Part shown: one piece after another, positions 1 to 10,309 of the stretch
Layout of the letters: each line of letters opens with the position of its first letter
How positions within the stretch are numbered: position 1 is the first letter of the stretch
NCBI GenBank assembly: GCA_032209605.1
Contig: JASFXZ010000026.1
Location: 620,001 to 684,000, forward strand
Source of the DNA: Mactromeris polynyma
Taxonomy: Eukaryota > Mollusca > Bivalvia > Venerida > Mactridae
DNA length: 64,000 nt
Reading direction: 5' to 3'
Notes under the pieces: generated by a model
Told to the model about the DNA's origin: nothing
The model's database searches: none
Seen by the model: the letters and a program-made list of their open reading frames with translations, nothing else
Translations under genes and position numbers: made by a program

Positions 1-127
1 TGTGCCACAATGAATGTTGACACACGACATTCAAATGCGATACTCGATACGACACACGACATGCTAAGCAACACACGGTATCACTTACGACATCAGACGC
101 AATTGAACAGAGAAATATCGCAGTCAA
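1..127 (-). repeat. Inverted, diverged copies of the 31-bp minisatellite
   Basis: The segment reads as diverged reverse-complement copies of the unit that fills 128-660. Words such as acacacgacatgctaag (about 50-67) match the complement of the main unit. The array therefore switches orientation near 110-130. It may continue to the left of the window. Confidence 0.6.
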
Positions 128-660
128 TATCGTGTGTTGTTTCGCAAGTTGTTTGTCATATCGTCCGTCTCTTCGCATGTCGTGTTTCAAATCGTGTGTC
201 GCTTCGCATGTCGGTGTCAAATCGTGTGTCGCTTCGCATGTCATGTGTCAAATCGTGTGTCGCTTCGCATGTTGTGTGTCATATCTTGTGTCGCTTCGCA
301 TGTTGTGTGTCGTTTCGTGCGTCGCTTCACGTGTTGCGTGTCCTATCTTGTATTGCTTCTCATGTTGCGTGTCATATCGTGTGTCGCTACGTATATTATG
401 TGTCATATCGTGTATCGCTTCGCATGTTGCGTGACAAATCGTGTGTCGCTTCGTATAGTGTGTGTCATATCGTGTGTCGCTTCGCATGCTGTGTGTAACA
501 TCTTGCGACGCTTCGCATGTTGTGTGTCACATCGTGTGTCGCTTCGCATGTTGTGTGTCATATCGTGTGTCGCTTCGCATGTTGTGTGTCGTATCGTGTG
601 TCGCTTCGCATGTTGTGCGTCAGATCGTGCGTTGCTTCGCATGTTGTGTGTCACATAGTA
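128..660 (+). repeat. 31-bp minisatellite, about 17 copies
   Basis: The core words gcttcgcatgttgtgtgtc and atcgtgtgtc recur with a spacing of exactly 31 bases (for example 541, 572, 603, 634). The unit has no stop codon in several frames on both strands. Since 31 is not a multiple of 3, overlapping Cys/Val/Ser/His-rich open frames appear in multiple frames. These frames are a by-product of the repeat and are not genes. The unit is rich in CpG (tcgc, tcgt), unlike arrays in the right half of the window. Confidence 0.93.
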
Positions 661-2391
661 GTTTACCTGAATTCACCAATTTTATGGGTTTTTTTATACA
701 TTGCTTTAATAGCTGTAATAAAGTGTTTGTTTTAAATATTAAATAAGAGGCATGGTACTTAACGTTTATGTTCTTGTCTACTTAACTATGTCCTTACATT
801 TTTTTCCTGCTCACATGAGTGGTCTCTTAAGACAGGTTCCACTGTACATTTTCTTTACTTTTGACCTAGGACTACTTATCTATATATTTTTAAATAACTA
901 TTTCTTGTAATCAGTACTGTTGCTTGAAAGACATAAAGCCAGCATGCCTTAAACAATCTGGGGAAGTGGTAAGTGCAGTGCTAGAACACTGAAAAAACAT
1001 ATGTAGTAGGTAGCACAGGACTGAAAAACATGTTTTGATGAAACGGAACATTGACATGCGTAAACAATATGCCTATTTACACAAAATATACATGAACACC
1101 AATGTTTATGACGCTAATTGCATTCCTTCAAATCATACAGGTGATGTCAGTAACTGGTTAGCTGTAACATACTTGTATTGGTAACGTAAGGTTATGACAA
1201 GACAGAAGAACTTCATTGCACATTAACAATGTTTAAAAAGTACCATTATGATCCAGACTAATTGGTTTTTGGGAACATATGGCAAATTGTATCATTTGGA
1301 CTTCAAGCACGTCATTTATAATATTTATTAGTTTAATATTATAGCCAGATTTAGGCAACATGTTAATTACAAGATAAGAAAAATGTATAATATTTTTTGT
1401 GCAGCAAAATGTCGTGGCCCCATGTGGGCCCAGGGGTAACTCTTCTAGAATAGGCTCCCAACCATAGCATGTGGTTAAAGGATCTTGCCCTAGTTCACAG
1501 GGGCGTTAGAAGTTTGCAAATTGTTTATCATGCAGAGATCTCTAAGTACAGTTTGTAGTTTCAACCTCTTCTTTCTTCTGTCTATTTCCTCGCCCCTAGT
1601 GGTTTGTCATTAGTGAGAGAGCAATTGTGACACTTGTTACTCGTAAAAGGGGAGTAAAAGGGACCACACTATTTAAATTCATACCAACTTAGGTTGCCAG
1701 GGTTAGAATTAGGACAACTACAACCCCTGCTTGTCGTACTTGTCGTGATAGGCGACCGGGCAATTGATCTGCGGTGCCGCATAGTTATTCAAGTAGGCCC
1801 CCCTTCGCGTGTGATCTGATAATACACAACCAACTCGAAACGAAACCGGCACCAAATATCACACACTGTTGTAATTAATTGTTAATACGTATTGATAACA
1901 CATGTCAGATCCCGTATATGTCTCAACGTGAACCCTGTAAGCAGAGTAACTCTTTTCACTTTTTGCCTTTTGGGGTTGGTACAGGAAGTTGTGACCCCTG
2001 GACATTTTTTAGAAAGTTGGTACTTGTATGAATTGGTCGTTCTGTTTTTTTAACAAAATAATTCTAGTGCAATTTTCATGAATGAGTCATCGAATTTTAG
2101 ACCCCGAAATGCACCAGACGCCACCATTTCATACCTATATTGCTCAAATTCATACGTACACAATAACAGACATACTGTAATTAACCCAGCACGAAAGAAC
2201 AAGCAGTCTTATACTGACCTTGCTCCCTGTAACTAAATTAGTAACATCAAAATGTGAAATAACCTTAAAATATCAAATTGATAATGCAATTAAAAGTAAA
2301 GTCAGCATTATAATGTAGTTAATAATTAAACAATTCTTAGATACTTGTGATATGGAAATGGAATTTAAAACAAATCTAAATACGTCTATTA
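661..2391. other. Non-coding stretch, no gene recognised
   Basis: AT-rich sequence with no convincing exon. A block at about 1720-1820 (words 'cttgtcgt', 'aggcgac', 'aagtaggccccc') looks like an interspersed-repeat fragment, but I cannot assign it. If the receptor gene at 2571-3689 has upstream exons here (signal peptide, ectodomain, membrane segment), I could not find them. Confidence 0.4.
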
Positions 2392-2570
2392 ATGTTGTTC
2401 TTTGAAACACCCGCTTACTATAACAAATCGCATGTACATATTGTGTTACTGTTCACACCTTTCTACTTTGTACCTGATAAAAATATGTACGTTATAACAA
2501 TTATAGTGCGTACTATTTATATATTAACTACCATTGCTATATTTATACTGTGTTCAAATTTCTCGTTCAG

Positions 2571-3689
2571 GATTGTTAATTCGTCTGTGGCTAATGAACA
2601 GCCAGAATGTTCCACTGTTCAATCTCCAATACCTGTTATTTACGAAAACTTGAAGATTGACCAAATACCGAATGAATCCCTTAACTATCAGGGAGGAGCA
2701 GCTAATAACCGCACATCCGAGACGAACGTGGGCACGTATTAAATTTTGTAGTTTTCTAAAAGTGAACAAATAATTTTATCTTTAAGTATTATATATACAA
2801 CGCTGCTTCGTTTCATATTGCATATATTCACAATGTTGGACTTCCTATATCATAATTCTGTTTTAACACTACTGTATTTTTGTCCACATTGACTATTTCA
2901 GATCACACATATGAAGGACTTTCCCGTGAAGATAATGGTATGCATTTATTTCCTAATTCAACCCCAAGTTTGATTTGCTAAGCATTTTATATGTATGACG
3001 ACTAGTATACGTTTTACACTTCCGTCATCGCATTTACAAATGTATACCTTGATACTAGGCACATGTAATGTGATACAGTTTTTGTAATTAAGCTTATGAC
3101 TCGAAATATCATTCACTACTTGAATCGTTACGAAACAAAGTTAAACAGAACCACGGCAAAGTTGCTTTGATGCTTTCAAACGCGAGTTTATTATTTTCGG
3201 CCGGATGTGCGCTTACACAGCTGATGTATAACATATATTTGAACCAACGACACTCATGTTGTCAATCATTGAGTACGTAATACATTGAGTCTCTTAGTGG
3301 TTCAAACCCAATCAATGGCAGGCTACATTGTAAAATGGTGTTACAGTCGAACAAACAAAATGTATTTCTACTGTACACAGAGGTTTTCTAATAATAGTTA
3401 ACGATTAAACAACGCTTTCTTTAGAACTATTATTTGTTACATGAATATTATTTGTTTCAGGTAAAGAAACAGAGTATACGCAATTAGGCAACGTCAACAA
3501 CGACGGTAGGTGATTAATTATCTTCCATTAAATCAGTGAGCCTGTTATTTCTTATGTGATTCATAATTTGAATAAAAAAACAGTAGATACGGTTGAGCCC
3601 ACAGAAATCACTCAACTCGGTTAAAATAATCATAATTTATAATTTCAGATCCTAAACAAACCTACGAAAATTTAAAGATACAAATTTGA
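2571..3689 (+). CDS. 3' end of a receptor with a multi-YxxL (ITAM/ITIM-like) cytoplasmic tail
   Basis: Four exons form one phase-consistent chain: 2571-2731, 2902-2937, 3461-3505 and 3649-3689, ending in TGA. Exon 1 follows a good acceptor (ttctcgttcag) and encodes VIYENL. Exon 2 encodes HTYEGL, exon 3 TEYTQL and exon 4 QTYENL. The last three introns are all phase 1. The first donor fits only as a GC donor (G|GCACGT after 2731), because the nearby GT sites give frames that stop at once. Spacing from YEGL to YTQL is 10 residues and from YTQL to YENL 11, within the range accepted for ITAMs. Draper/MEGF10-type phagocytic receptors carry such tails, so that family is a reasonable guess, but no ectodomain is visible. 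The open frame extends upstream to 2392 with a hydrophobic stretch (about 2485-2560), which is either the membrane segment or translated intron. Confidence 0.62.
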
Positions 3690-4370
3690 TCATGCTTCCT
3701 ATGTTCTGGACTTCACATTGACGATACAATATATACCATCACCGGATGTATCTTCTTTAAATATGCTTATGTTACGTATGAAAGGTGACGGAAACGCTGA
3801 TTGAAGAGTTGCGGACAATTTGATAATGTGTGTATATATATATATTCGTAATGTTGTAAATGTATGGGTGGCTGTTTCTTTTTACATATTGTATTATAAT
3901 CAGAGGCAAACAATTTTAAGAAACCGCATGCCATCTTTGCTATGTTGGAAAATAAGTCACGCTGATTTCAGACTGTCTATTTTCTTAACATGTACAATTG
4001 AAACGGAAAGAACATGTATTCCTATATAAGATCATGTGTCTTATTTACTCTATACAATGGTTAGTATGGGACCGATCTAACTATCTACATCACGCTTACA
4101 TTTTAAATAGTCTTAATACATTTCATAATCATGTCATACTTGTATCAAACAATTTAAATGAGCTTCATTTGAAATATCGTTTATGGAAAGGTAAATTTAC
4201 ATTCTCAAATATGATTTTACTTGCCCACGAAAGCACACCATGTGGCGGAAATATGTATTGCGTTAAAGAGTAAACTTGATATTATTATGGTTTCTTTTCA
4301 GTGAAATAACTGTTGAATGATGAAATGATGTAAGGCATGAATATGTATATGTTTGAAACGAAATAAATGT
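3690..4370 (+). other. Probable 3' UTR of the YxxL receptor
   Basis: This is non-coding AT-rich sequence between the TGA at 3687-3689 and the poly(A) signal at 4362-4367. Small open frames in it (about 3820-4029 and 3998-4273) show no splice context or family resemblance. Confidence 0.45.
4362..4367 (+). terminator. Poly(A) signal AATAAA
   Basis: AATAAA lies about 670 bases after the stop codon of the YxxL receptor tail and is the first canonical signal downstream of it. It is the likely transcript end. Confidence 0.45.
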
Positions 4371-5540
4371 ACACCGATTAGTGTTTGTTTAATACTAGGA
4401 TAAGACTTTAGTGTTATATTAGAGTATATGCGGGAATATATACAGTCTGTGTGCCATATAACCCGAGGCGTTATCCGAGGATTATATGAATCACAGACAG
4501 GTTATAGTCCCCCATTTACCCTGTTAACAACCAGTATAACTAATTTATAATACTGCAAATCCATGTTTTTATAAGAATTTAGTTAAAACAAGGTATAATA
4601 ATTAGATATGTGTATATTTGCTGTTTGTGGTTCACAAAATTGTTTAGAGTGTTTTAGTTATGTATAATATCAGTAATTTAAACGTATTCCTTTTAAAACA
4701 TATCGGGAATTACTTGCTTTAGATCAAATTGCTTTTATTTCACTCACACGTTATATTAACTGTACCATAATGTACCTCAATACACATGGTTAAGCGCGCA
4801 CTTGATTCTAAAATTAATTTTCAAGCGTCTGATCAAATGGACTTTATCGAGATAAACTTGGCTCAAACCTTAAAAATCTATCGTTTTGAATATAAATACA
4901 AGCATGCATGTAATCGTTTCAATATTTATTAACTCAAGTATGAAGATCAGTCGTAAATTTATAGTAACTTGCGGACATCAAGCGATACACATTTTCAAGT
5001 TAAGCCGTGAGCAAAACGTCATATACCCTGTCAGCGCCGTGTATATAGAATCCTATACGCGAGTCTTTAACCAATGAAATAACTGGATTTTTTTCTTTGC
5101 AGTATTGTCATGTCAGTCTCGCGCATTAACGTTATATCAACAATCTTTAACGTTTAAAAATGACTTAATTGGTAGACACTATATTTAAGTTTTAAAAAAA
5201 TGTCAATTTCATAGATTTAAACAAGACACAAATCTAAAACAATAAACTATCGCGGTTTGTGGTGCGATTTTATCTAGTGTCAGATAAACAATGTAAATTT
5301 GTGTGACATGTATAGAACCGAACGTGGTGAAAAGACAACACAATTAAGAAAACATGATTGGTAAACAATGCACGATACACAAACTCGCCCGGTGCATATA
5401 GGGAACGTAATTGAAGTACATTGTCAACGAAACATAGTAACAAACTATGTGTTTACGCTATATAGTTGACCAAGGTATTATACCAATGTCACAGCGCTCT
5501 AAACTGAACTCGGTGTTCAAATCTATAGTTTATTCAAACA
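4371..5540. other. Intergenic, nothing recognised
   Basis: AT-rich sequence with short random open frames only (such as about 4886-5077). I see no gene, array or terminal repeat. Confidence 0.5.
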
Positions 5541-5544
5541 CTCA

Positions 5545-6061
5545 TTTAATTAGAAAGATATCTCGACGTAATCAAAGAATCTAAATTTAGAATTGCTCTT
5601 GCAAGATTTCGAACATCATCTCATGACTTAGCTGTAGAACGTGGCCGATATTTAAATATACATAGAAACGACAGAATTTGTAAAAAAATGTAATACAGAA
5701 ATAATAGAAAACGAATATAATTTTCTATTAATTTGCACAAAATTCTCTGATTTAAGATCAAAATATAAAACAAAAAATACTACTACACATGGCCCACGAA
5801 ACAGAAATTGTCTAATCTTATGACAGCAACATCAAACATTATTGTCACCAATTTGGCCAAATATATTTTCTACGCCAATCTAATTAGAAATTGAATAATT
5901 TATGCTCATATTTTGATATATTTTGTATGTATACATGCACTGTAACATCATGTGCCCTTCAGAAAATCTATGCCTTTTGTCAGAAATATTTTTGTATAAT
6001 TGCTATAAAACATGTTAATATGTTTTGAATGCAATAAACTATTGAATTGAATTGAAAAAAA
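5545..6061 (+). mobile_element. LINE 3' end (ORF2 C-terminus plus tail), decayed
   Basis: From about 5553 the plus strand encodes a run typical of the C-terminus of LINE ORF2 proteins: FRIALARFRTSSHDLAVERG, then a cysteine motif beginning RICKK. A one-base frameshift in the A-run near 5680 moves the rest (NEYNFLLICTKFSDLRSKY) to another frame. A further piece, NIIVTNLAKYIFYANLIRN followed by a stop, is readable near 5835-5896. The element ends in a poly(A)-signal-like caataaac and a (TTGAA)n/A-rich tail at about 6031-6060, as non-LTR retrotransposons do. It is 5'-truncated, without a reverse-transcriptase domain, and non-functional. The exact clade (CR1/L2-like or other) cannot be told by eye. 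Confidence 0.75.
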
Positions 6062-6795
6062 TATCAAGGTAACAAAAGCACTCTAGATTAAAACAAACCG
6101 TAACATATATTATACATACTCAGTACATTTAAAACGCAGAATGTCAGATTTCTCAAATGTCATGAACTACCCAGGGATGCAACACACGAACTAAATATGA
6201 TATTGTTTCTTTTTACACTACTGTATGCTAATTTTCGTCGCACATCTTAATGCCTGAGTTATAGCTTTTGAACATTCCACAGTTATTCAACTGGAAAACA
6301 AAGCATATATACTCATTATAAGTAATTTAATTGTAACAAAATAAAAAAAAGGTTGCTATAGGGAAAGTCAAAAACATTAGACAATGCCTCTCCGAACATA
6401 CGTCTGGGAAAACAAAAGTTCATAACAATCGGGCATTTTAGGAGGCGCAAGGGGTGGAGTGAACGGCCTGGCCGACCAATAGGGATAACTAAGGAGAATG
6501 AAAGAGAGGACAAACTAGGGGGTATTAAGCGGATGGAATACATCACAGAATAAGACAGTTGGAAACAATAGGCCATACGTACAGAAGACAAAGGAGAGTA
6601 CATGCAAAATGATACATATGATTATAGTAAGCATGAATTACACACCACGTGGGTTATAACCAGATTTCCGAGTGGAAATCATCGTAATTATAAGAAATAT
6701 TCAGACACGATTATGTCACATGTGTGGCAACAGATACTCCAGTCAATCTACACAAAAACCTACTATATACTACAAGTCGATCAAAACATCGACGA
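6062..6795. other. Intergenic, nothing assigned
   Basis: An open frame on the minus strand (6316-6603) and one on the plus strand (6602-6838) cross this stretch. Neither has a splice context or a family I recognise. The 6350-6600 part is richer in G and purines than its surroundings and may be an old repeat. Confidence 0.35.
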
Positions 6796-6834
6796 TCAAA
6801 AGAGCGTCAGATATAATTGTACAGAATGTGTAGT
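6796..6834 (-). other. Possible terminal exon of the phosphatase-like gene
   Basis: On the minus strand, a modest acceptor (acaaactttag) is followed by a phase-0 frame of 12 codons ending in TGA. This matches the phase in which the exon at 7352-7487 ends. A short C-terminal exon is expected at this point in a PTP domain. The pyrimidine tract is weak and the peptide too short to identify, so this is a suggestion only. Confidence 0.25.
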
Positions 6835-7351
6835 CTAAAGTTTGTATCTGCCTCTCCAAAGTGTGCGTTTCTTGTGTGCATTTACCATCGAAACACGTTT
6901 ATGTAAACATTCACGGCTTGGTGGCAAAATCGAAGTTGTTGCTGAAAATAGTTTTTGTATATTTTAGTCGGAAAGTAATATATTGTTACTACAATTTATG
7001 TTCTTGTGTCCGAAACATTGTACATTGGTTAAAACGACCGGCACTTAAATTGAAAGGCGATGCACTGTGTTAGGAAGCGATGCGCTAAAGGTTTTCATAA
7101 CCGTTCCATAATTAGGGTATTGAAATTTCAAAACAAACACTAGATAAATATATCCGCTATGAACTACCTATAAACAATCAAATTAACAAATGCAACAGAA
7201 TAATAAGTTAAAGTCCAAGTCTATAATTGAATAGCAAACACAATTTACAAACACTATTTCAGAGAAACACTGGCTGTGCTTTATTAAAGCGAATAATATA
7301 TGAATCTGGACTAATCAGACTTAGTTTGCACGATGTCGAACACTGTGTTAC

Positions 7352-8752
7352 CATATTCTGTATTACGGTACTTCTCCTGCTTCGTATCTGTCTGACTGTA
7401 TTCCCAATATTCACATGATACTCGCATTCAACTTTCTCCGTCATTGTGGCGATAGAACAGAATAGGCCACATCTTTCACTTGCGTCTCTGCAATAGCGTT
7501 TATCAAACAACACTAGAAATAGTTGCACTCAATTTAACCGTTTCTGTCAAATATGTTGGTTTTACTCAATTATACAAGTTATTGCCAATTATCATAGTTG
7601 CACTGGATTATGTTAAGCACCGCCGACAATGTCAGTGACTGCCGATTAAGATGGTTGCTCCTATTTGTGATAGTTACTGCCAATTATGACGGTTGCAACA
7701 AATCGTTACAGTTACTGCCAATCAATTAACATAGTAGCACACACTTAAGATAGTTACTATGAGGTATAATATGTCAATCACATTGCATTCAATTATGTGA
7801 GATGCAGACATTTTTTACTTAAGGCTATCATTGTGGGAAAGAAAATTCACCTGTTTCCGAAAAATAATTCATATTATACTCAATTACCAGAAATACTTAA
7901 ATACACAATTTATACACGTATTACTGTATATGCATTAACAAACACATAAACCACAACAGTTGCCATATGACTTGTGACATCACTAAAACGGCCGCATGAA
8001 TAATTCGATACGCCGATATAGAGTTACTTTTAATTGGTATTCTTTATTATAACAAAATGTTAAACTTACAAGCAATGAACGAGCACGTGTCCGGAACATT
8101 CAGTATGGCTGGTGATATATTGGTCGACATCTGTTATAAAGTGTGCAAACTCACTAGGATCATTAGGAAATACTTTGTCTACATCCCATTCCGTGTACTG
8201 GAAGTGATATGACACCTTCTCCTCGTTGTAAATATAGATAAAGCAAATCATGTGATATATTGCTAGCTTCTCATCTTTTGAAAGCAGGTCAATTTATATT
8301 TGATATATTTACATGCTCTATTTATAAACTTATGTATTAAAATACATTGATTAAATACATACAGATCGAAGTCAATTTGATTCGCATCGTTATGTGTGAT
8401 TTAATGACATCATAAACTAATAACCATTTTATCTCACCTTGCTATCGTGTTTAACTTTCATTCGTCTGACAATATAATGTGGGTTTGTATTCAGTCTCGT
8501 ACAGGACACTGTGTAGTTACCAACGGTAAGTGTCTGATTATCAGGGGGAAGATAAAGTCCTATATCATACCAAACCAAAACAATGTATACAGGCGTAAAT
8601 ATCTCCTCAAACGTTTGGTTAAAGAAATTAAAAACGTGTGATAAGTCGAATGAAGAAATGCACACATGATCATCCAGCGAATAGTAGATATTATTTATCC
8701 CAAAGCAATTGCTTTCTTTACATAGCCTTTTCGGAATTGGAATAATGTTGTG
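7352..8752 (-). CDS. Receptor-type protein tyrosine phosphatase-like domain, catalytically degraded (D2-like)
   Basis: Three minus-strand exons join in frame. P1 is open from 8752 to 8438 (true acceptor not fixed; donor AAG|GTGAGA, phase 0). P2 is 8221-8070 (donor TT|GTAAGT, phase 2). P3 is 7487-7352 (acceptor attgcag, donor ATG|GTAACA, phase 0). P1 ends with YTVSCTRLN and YIVRRMKVKHDSK, matching the PTP segment before the WPD loop. P2 has YHFQYTEWDVDKVFP where active enzymes have F-x-x-T-x-WPD-x-G-VP, then HVLVHC. P3 continues with DASERCGLFCSI at the P-loop. The C-x5-R spacing survives, but the P-loop glycines and the WPD aspartate are lost or moved. The substrate-loop and 'QGP' positions are also degenerate. 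This resembles the inactive second domain of receptor PTPs. The N-terminal part, ectodomain and membrane segment are not seen. It could be a pseudophosphatase or a decaying gene. Open frames and clean splice sites argue against simple decay. Confidence 0.72.
7575..7745. repeat. Degenerate ~40-bp minisatellite in the phosphatase-like gene intron
   Basis: Variants of 'gttactgccaattatgacgg' recur about four times at intervals of roughly 40 bases between exons P3 and P2. Confidence 0.5.
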
Positions 8753-9740
8753 TTAATGCTTTTTTCAAAATATGCTAAATTATTTTATTTTTAGAAAACT
8801 GCATTTAATACTCTTATGCCTACGTTACTCTTAAACACTGCATTATATTTTTTCGGCACAGCCGTACTAACATGGTTTTACTATTTGCATGTCAGTGTTG
8901 TGTAAACCAATCAAAGCTTATGTTAACCACCAAAGCCATATCTCTTCAACCAAACAACGTTTGTAACCTTGAAGCGAATTTGTTAACCTTTCGATAAAGG
9001 GTACATTACCTTGCCGAAATCCACTGAAATTTGGATCTGAAGTTACCAGAAATCGTAACATTTCGGCATTCTTCAAATTGCGCCATTGTTTTCAGAATGT
9101 TTCTTGTTTACAATATCCTCTAACTGCAGGTATTTCCTTGGGTAGTGCCAACACAGCGTAAAGGTCAGTATAGCAAATACCAGTAACTGACTGTGTTGTT
9201 GCTTTTTGGAAACATGTAAGAAAATGACAATGCGGAGTGGTGGTGTATATCGGTATTAAGGCATGCGCCACCGATCATCTCATATTTACGAGTTAGCGTA
9301 TTTTAACTTTCTACATTTAAGATGCTGATATAACGTATTCGTGTTAGAAGTACAGGTACATATTTCATAAAGTATAGCGACTGCACAACGTAGACCCCCA
9401 TTGTGCTGGACAATCTAAAACACGATGTAAATCAGATCCTTTTTCGAAAGATAACATCTACGTCAATCACAACCTAACGAGGACGACTTCTGGCCGACAT
9501 ATATCATTTGCCGGCCGTGGGTCAACAAACGAGAGTGAGAGAAACAGAAAGTCAATCTCTACAGCCGCCCATGTCACCAGCGCTGGTCTTACCACCATGT
9601 AAAACGAAACTACAACCAACGCTACAACGTTGACCAAGCTGGATTCTATTCAATGTACTCAGACTACGACGACCATTACCATGACAACGGGCAACGAAGA
9701 AGTGTTGATCTATAATGTCTTCATATAAACGTAGTATAAG
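8753..9740. other. Upstream flank of the phosphatase-like gene; one doubtful minus-strand exon
   Basis: A minus-strand ATG at 9086-9084 opens 25 codons to a consensus-like donor (AAG|GTAATG at 9009-9004). The phase (2) could join a weak acceptor near 8730 that enters the P1 frame. The acceptor has no pyrimidine tract and the peptide has no clear PTP signature, so I do not call it a gene part. Nothing else is recognised. Confidence 0.3.
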
Positions 9741-9976
9741 ACAACTCAATGGCGGATCGAGCGCAGAGTCGTTGTTTGATGTTTTACCGACCCTTCTTTT
9801 AATCTTTTATATCAAAGACGTTTTGAAAAGAAACGTTTCTGCTTATGAAATTTGGCGGTACTTTTGCAAGAACAGTGGAAGGAAAAGCTAGAAAAAAAAC
9901 ACCCAGCATTAGGGTCCGATATTTATCATTTGAGAGAGTCGCTCCGAGGAGTTACAAGTTTCAACTGTTGTACAGG
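9740..9976 (+). other. Possible 5' exon with strong donor (CAGG|GTAAGT)
   Basis: A CpG-containing segment ends at a near-perfect splice donor at 9977. The next strong plus-strand acceptor is ttttctatttcag at 13561-13563, directly upstream of the integrase-like ORF. The segment has no long frame of its own: an ATG at about 9750 gives only a short peptide. It may be a non-coding first exon. The link to 13564 is inferred from site strength alone. Confidence 0.3.
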
Positions 9977-10134
9977 GTAAGTATTTTCTTACTGTGTTAT
10001 TGTTTAAGTTGCATATACATGTAACAATCAGAGACCGAATGTGGCTTTTGCGATACAGTTTGTGTTGGTTTTCGCCATTTTAACAGTATATCAGTTATTT
10101 AAGGGCATTATCGGAGGTTATACAGATTGTTTCC

Positions 10135-10232
10135 CTGGGTTTCTATCCAGTACTGTGATCGGTGGTACTCGAACCCGCGATCCCGAGATTGATAAATCCG
10201 GCGCTTTACCAATTACAGTTTCTTGAAAGGCA
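10135..10232 (-). mobile_element. tRNA-derived SINE head (minus strand)
   Basis: The reverse complement contains ggttcgagtacc, close to the pol III B box, with an A-box-like 'taattggtaaagcgcc' about 40 bases earlier, the distance found in tRNA heads. Stems do not pair well enough for a functional tRNA. Best read as a SINE fragment. Confidence 0.5.
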
Positions 10233-10309
10233 ATTCATGTATGAGGATTTATAGTGGCATAGTTTGTAATTATACCCCTAGATAGAAATATCTGGGGGCT
10301 ATATAGGAG

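Noticed and set aside
10..746. Several overlapping Cys/Val/His-rich frames on both strands
   Set aside because: By-products of the 31-bp minisatellite.
2392..2570. Membrane-spanning start of the YxxL receptor frame
   Set aside because: The hydrophobic stretch is AT-rich and lies before a good acceptor at 2570, so it may be translated intron. Not asserted as a membrane segment.
6316..6603. 95-codon minus-strand frame
   Set aside because: No splice context or known family; probably an old repeat.
6602..6838. 78-codon plus-strand frame ending CTECVV
   Set aside because: Looks mildly protein-like, but no acceptor, donor or family could be recognised. It overlaps a possible minus-strand exon.
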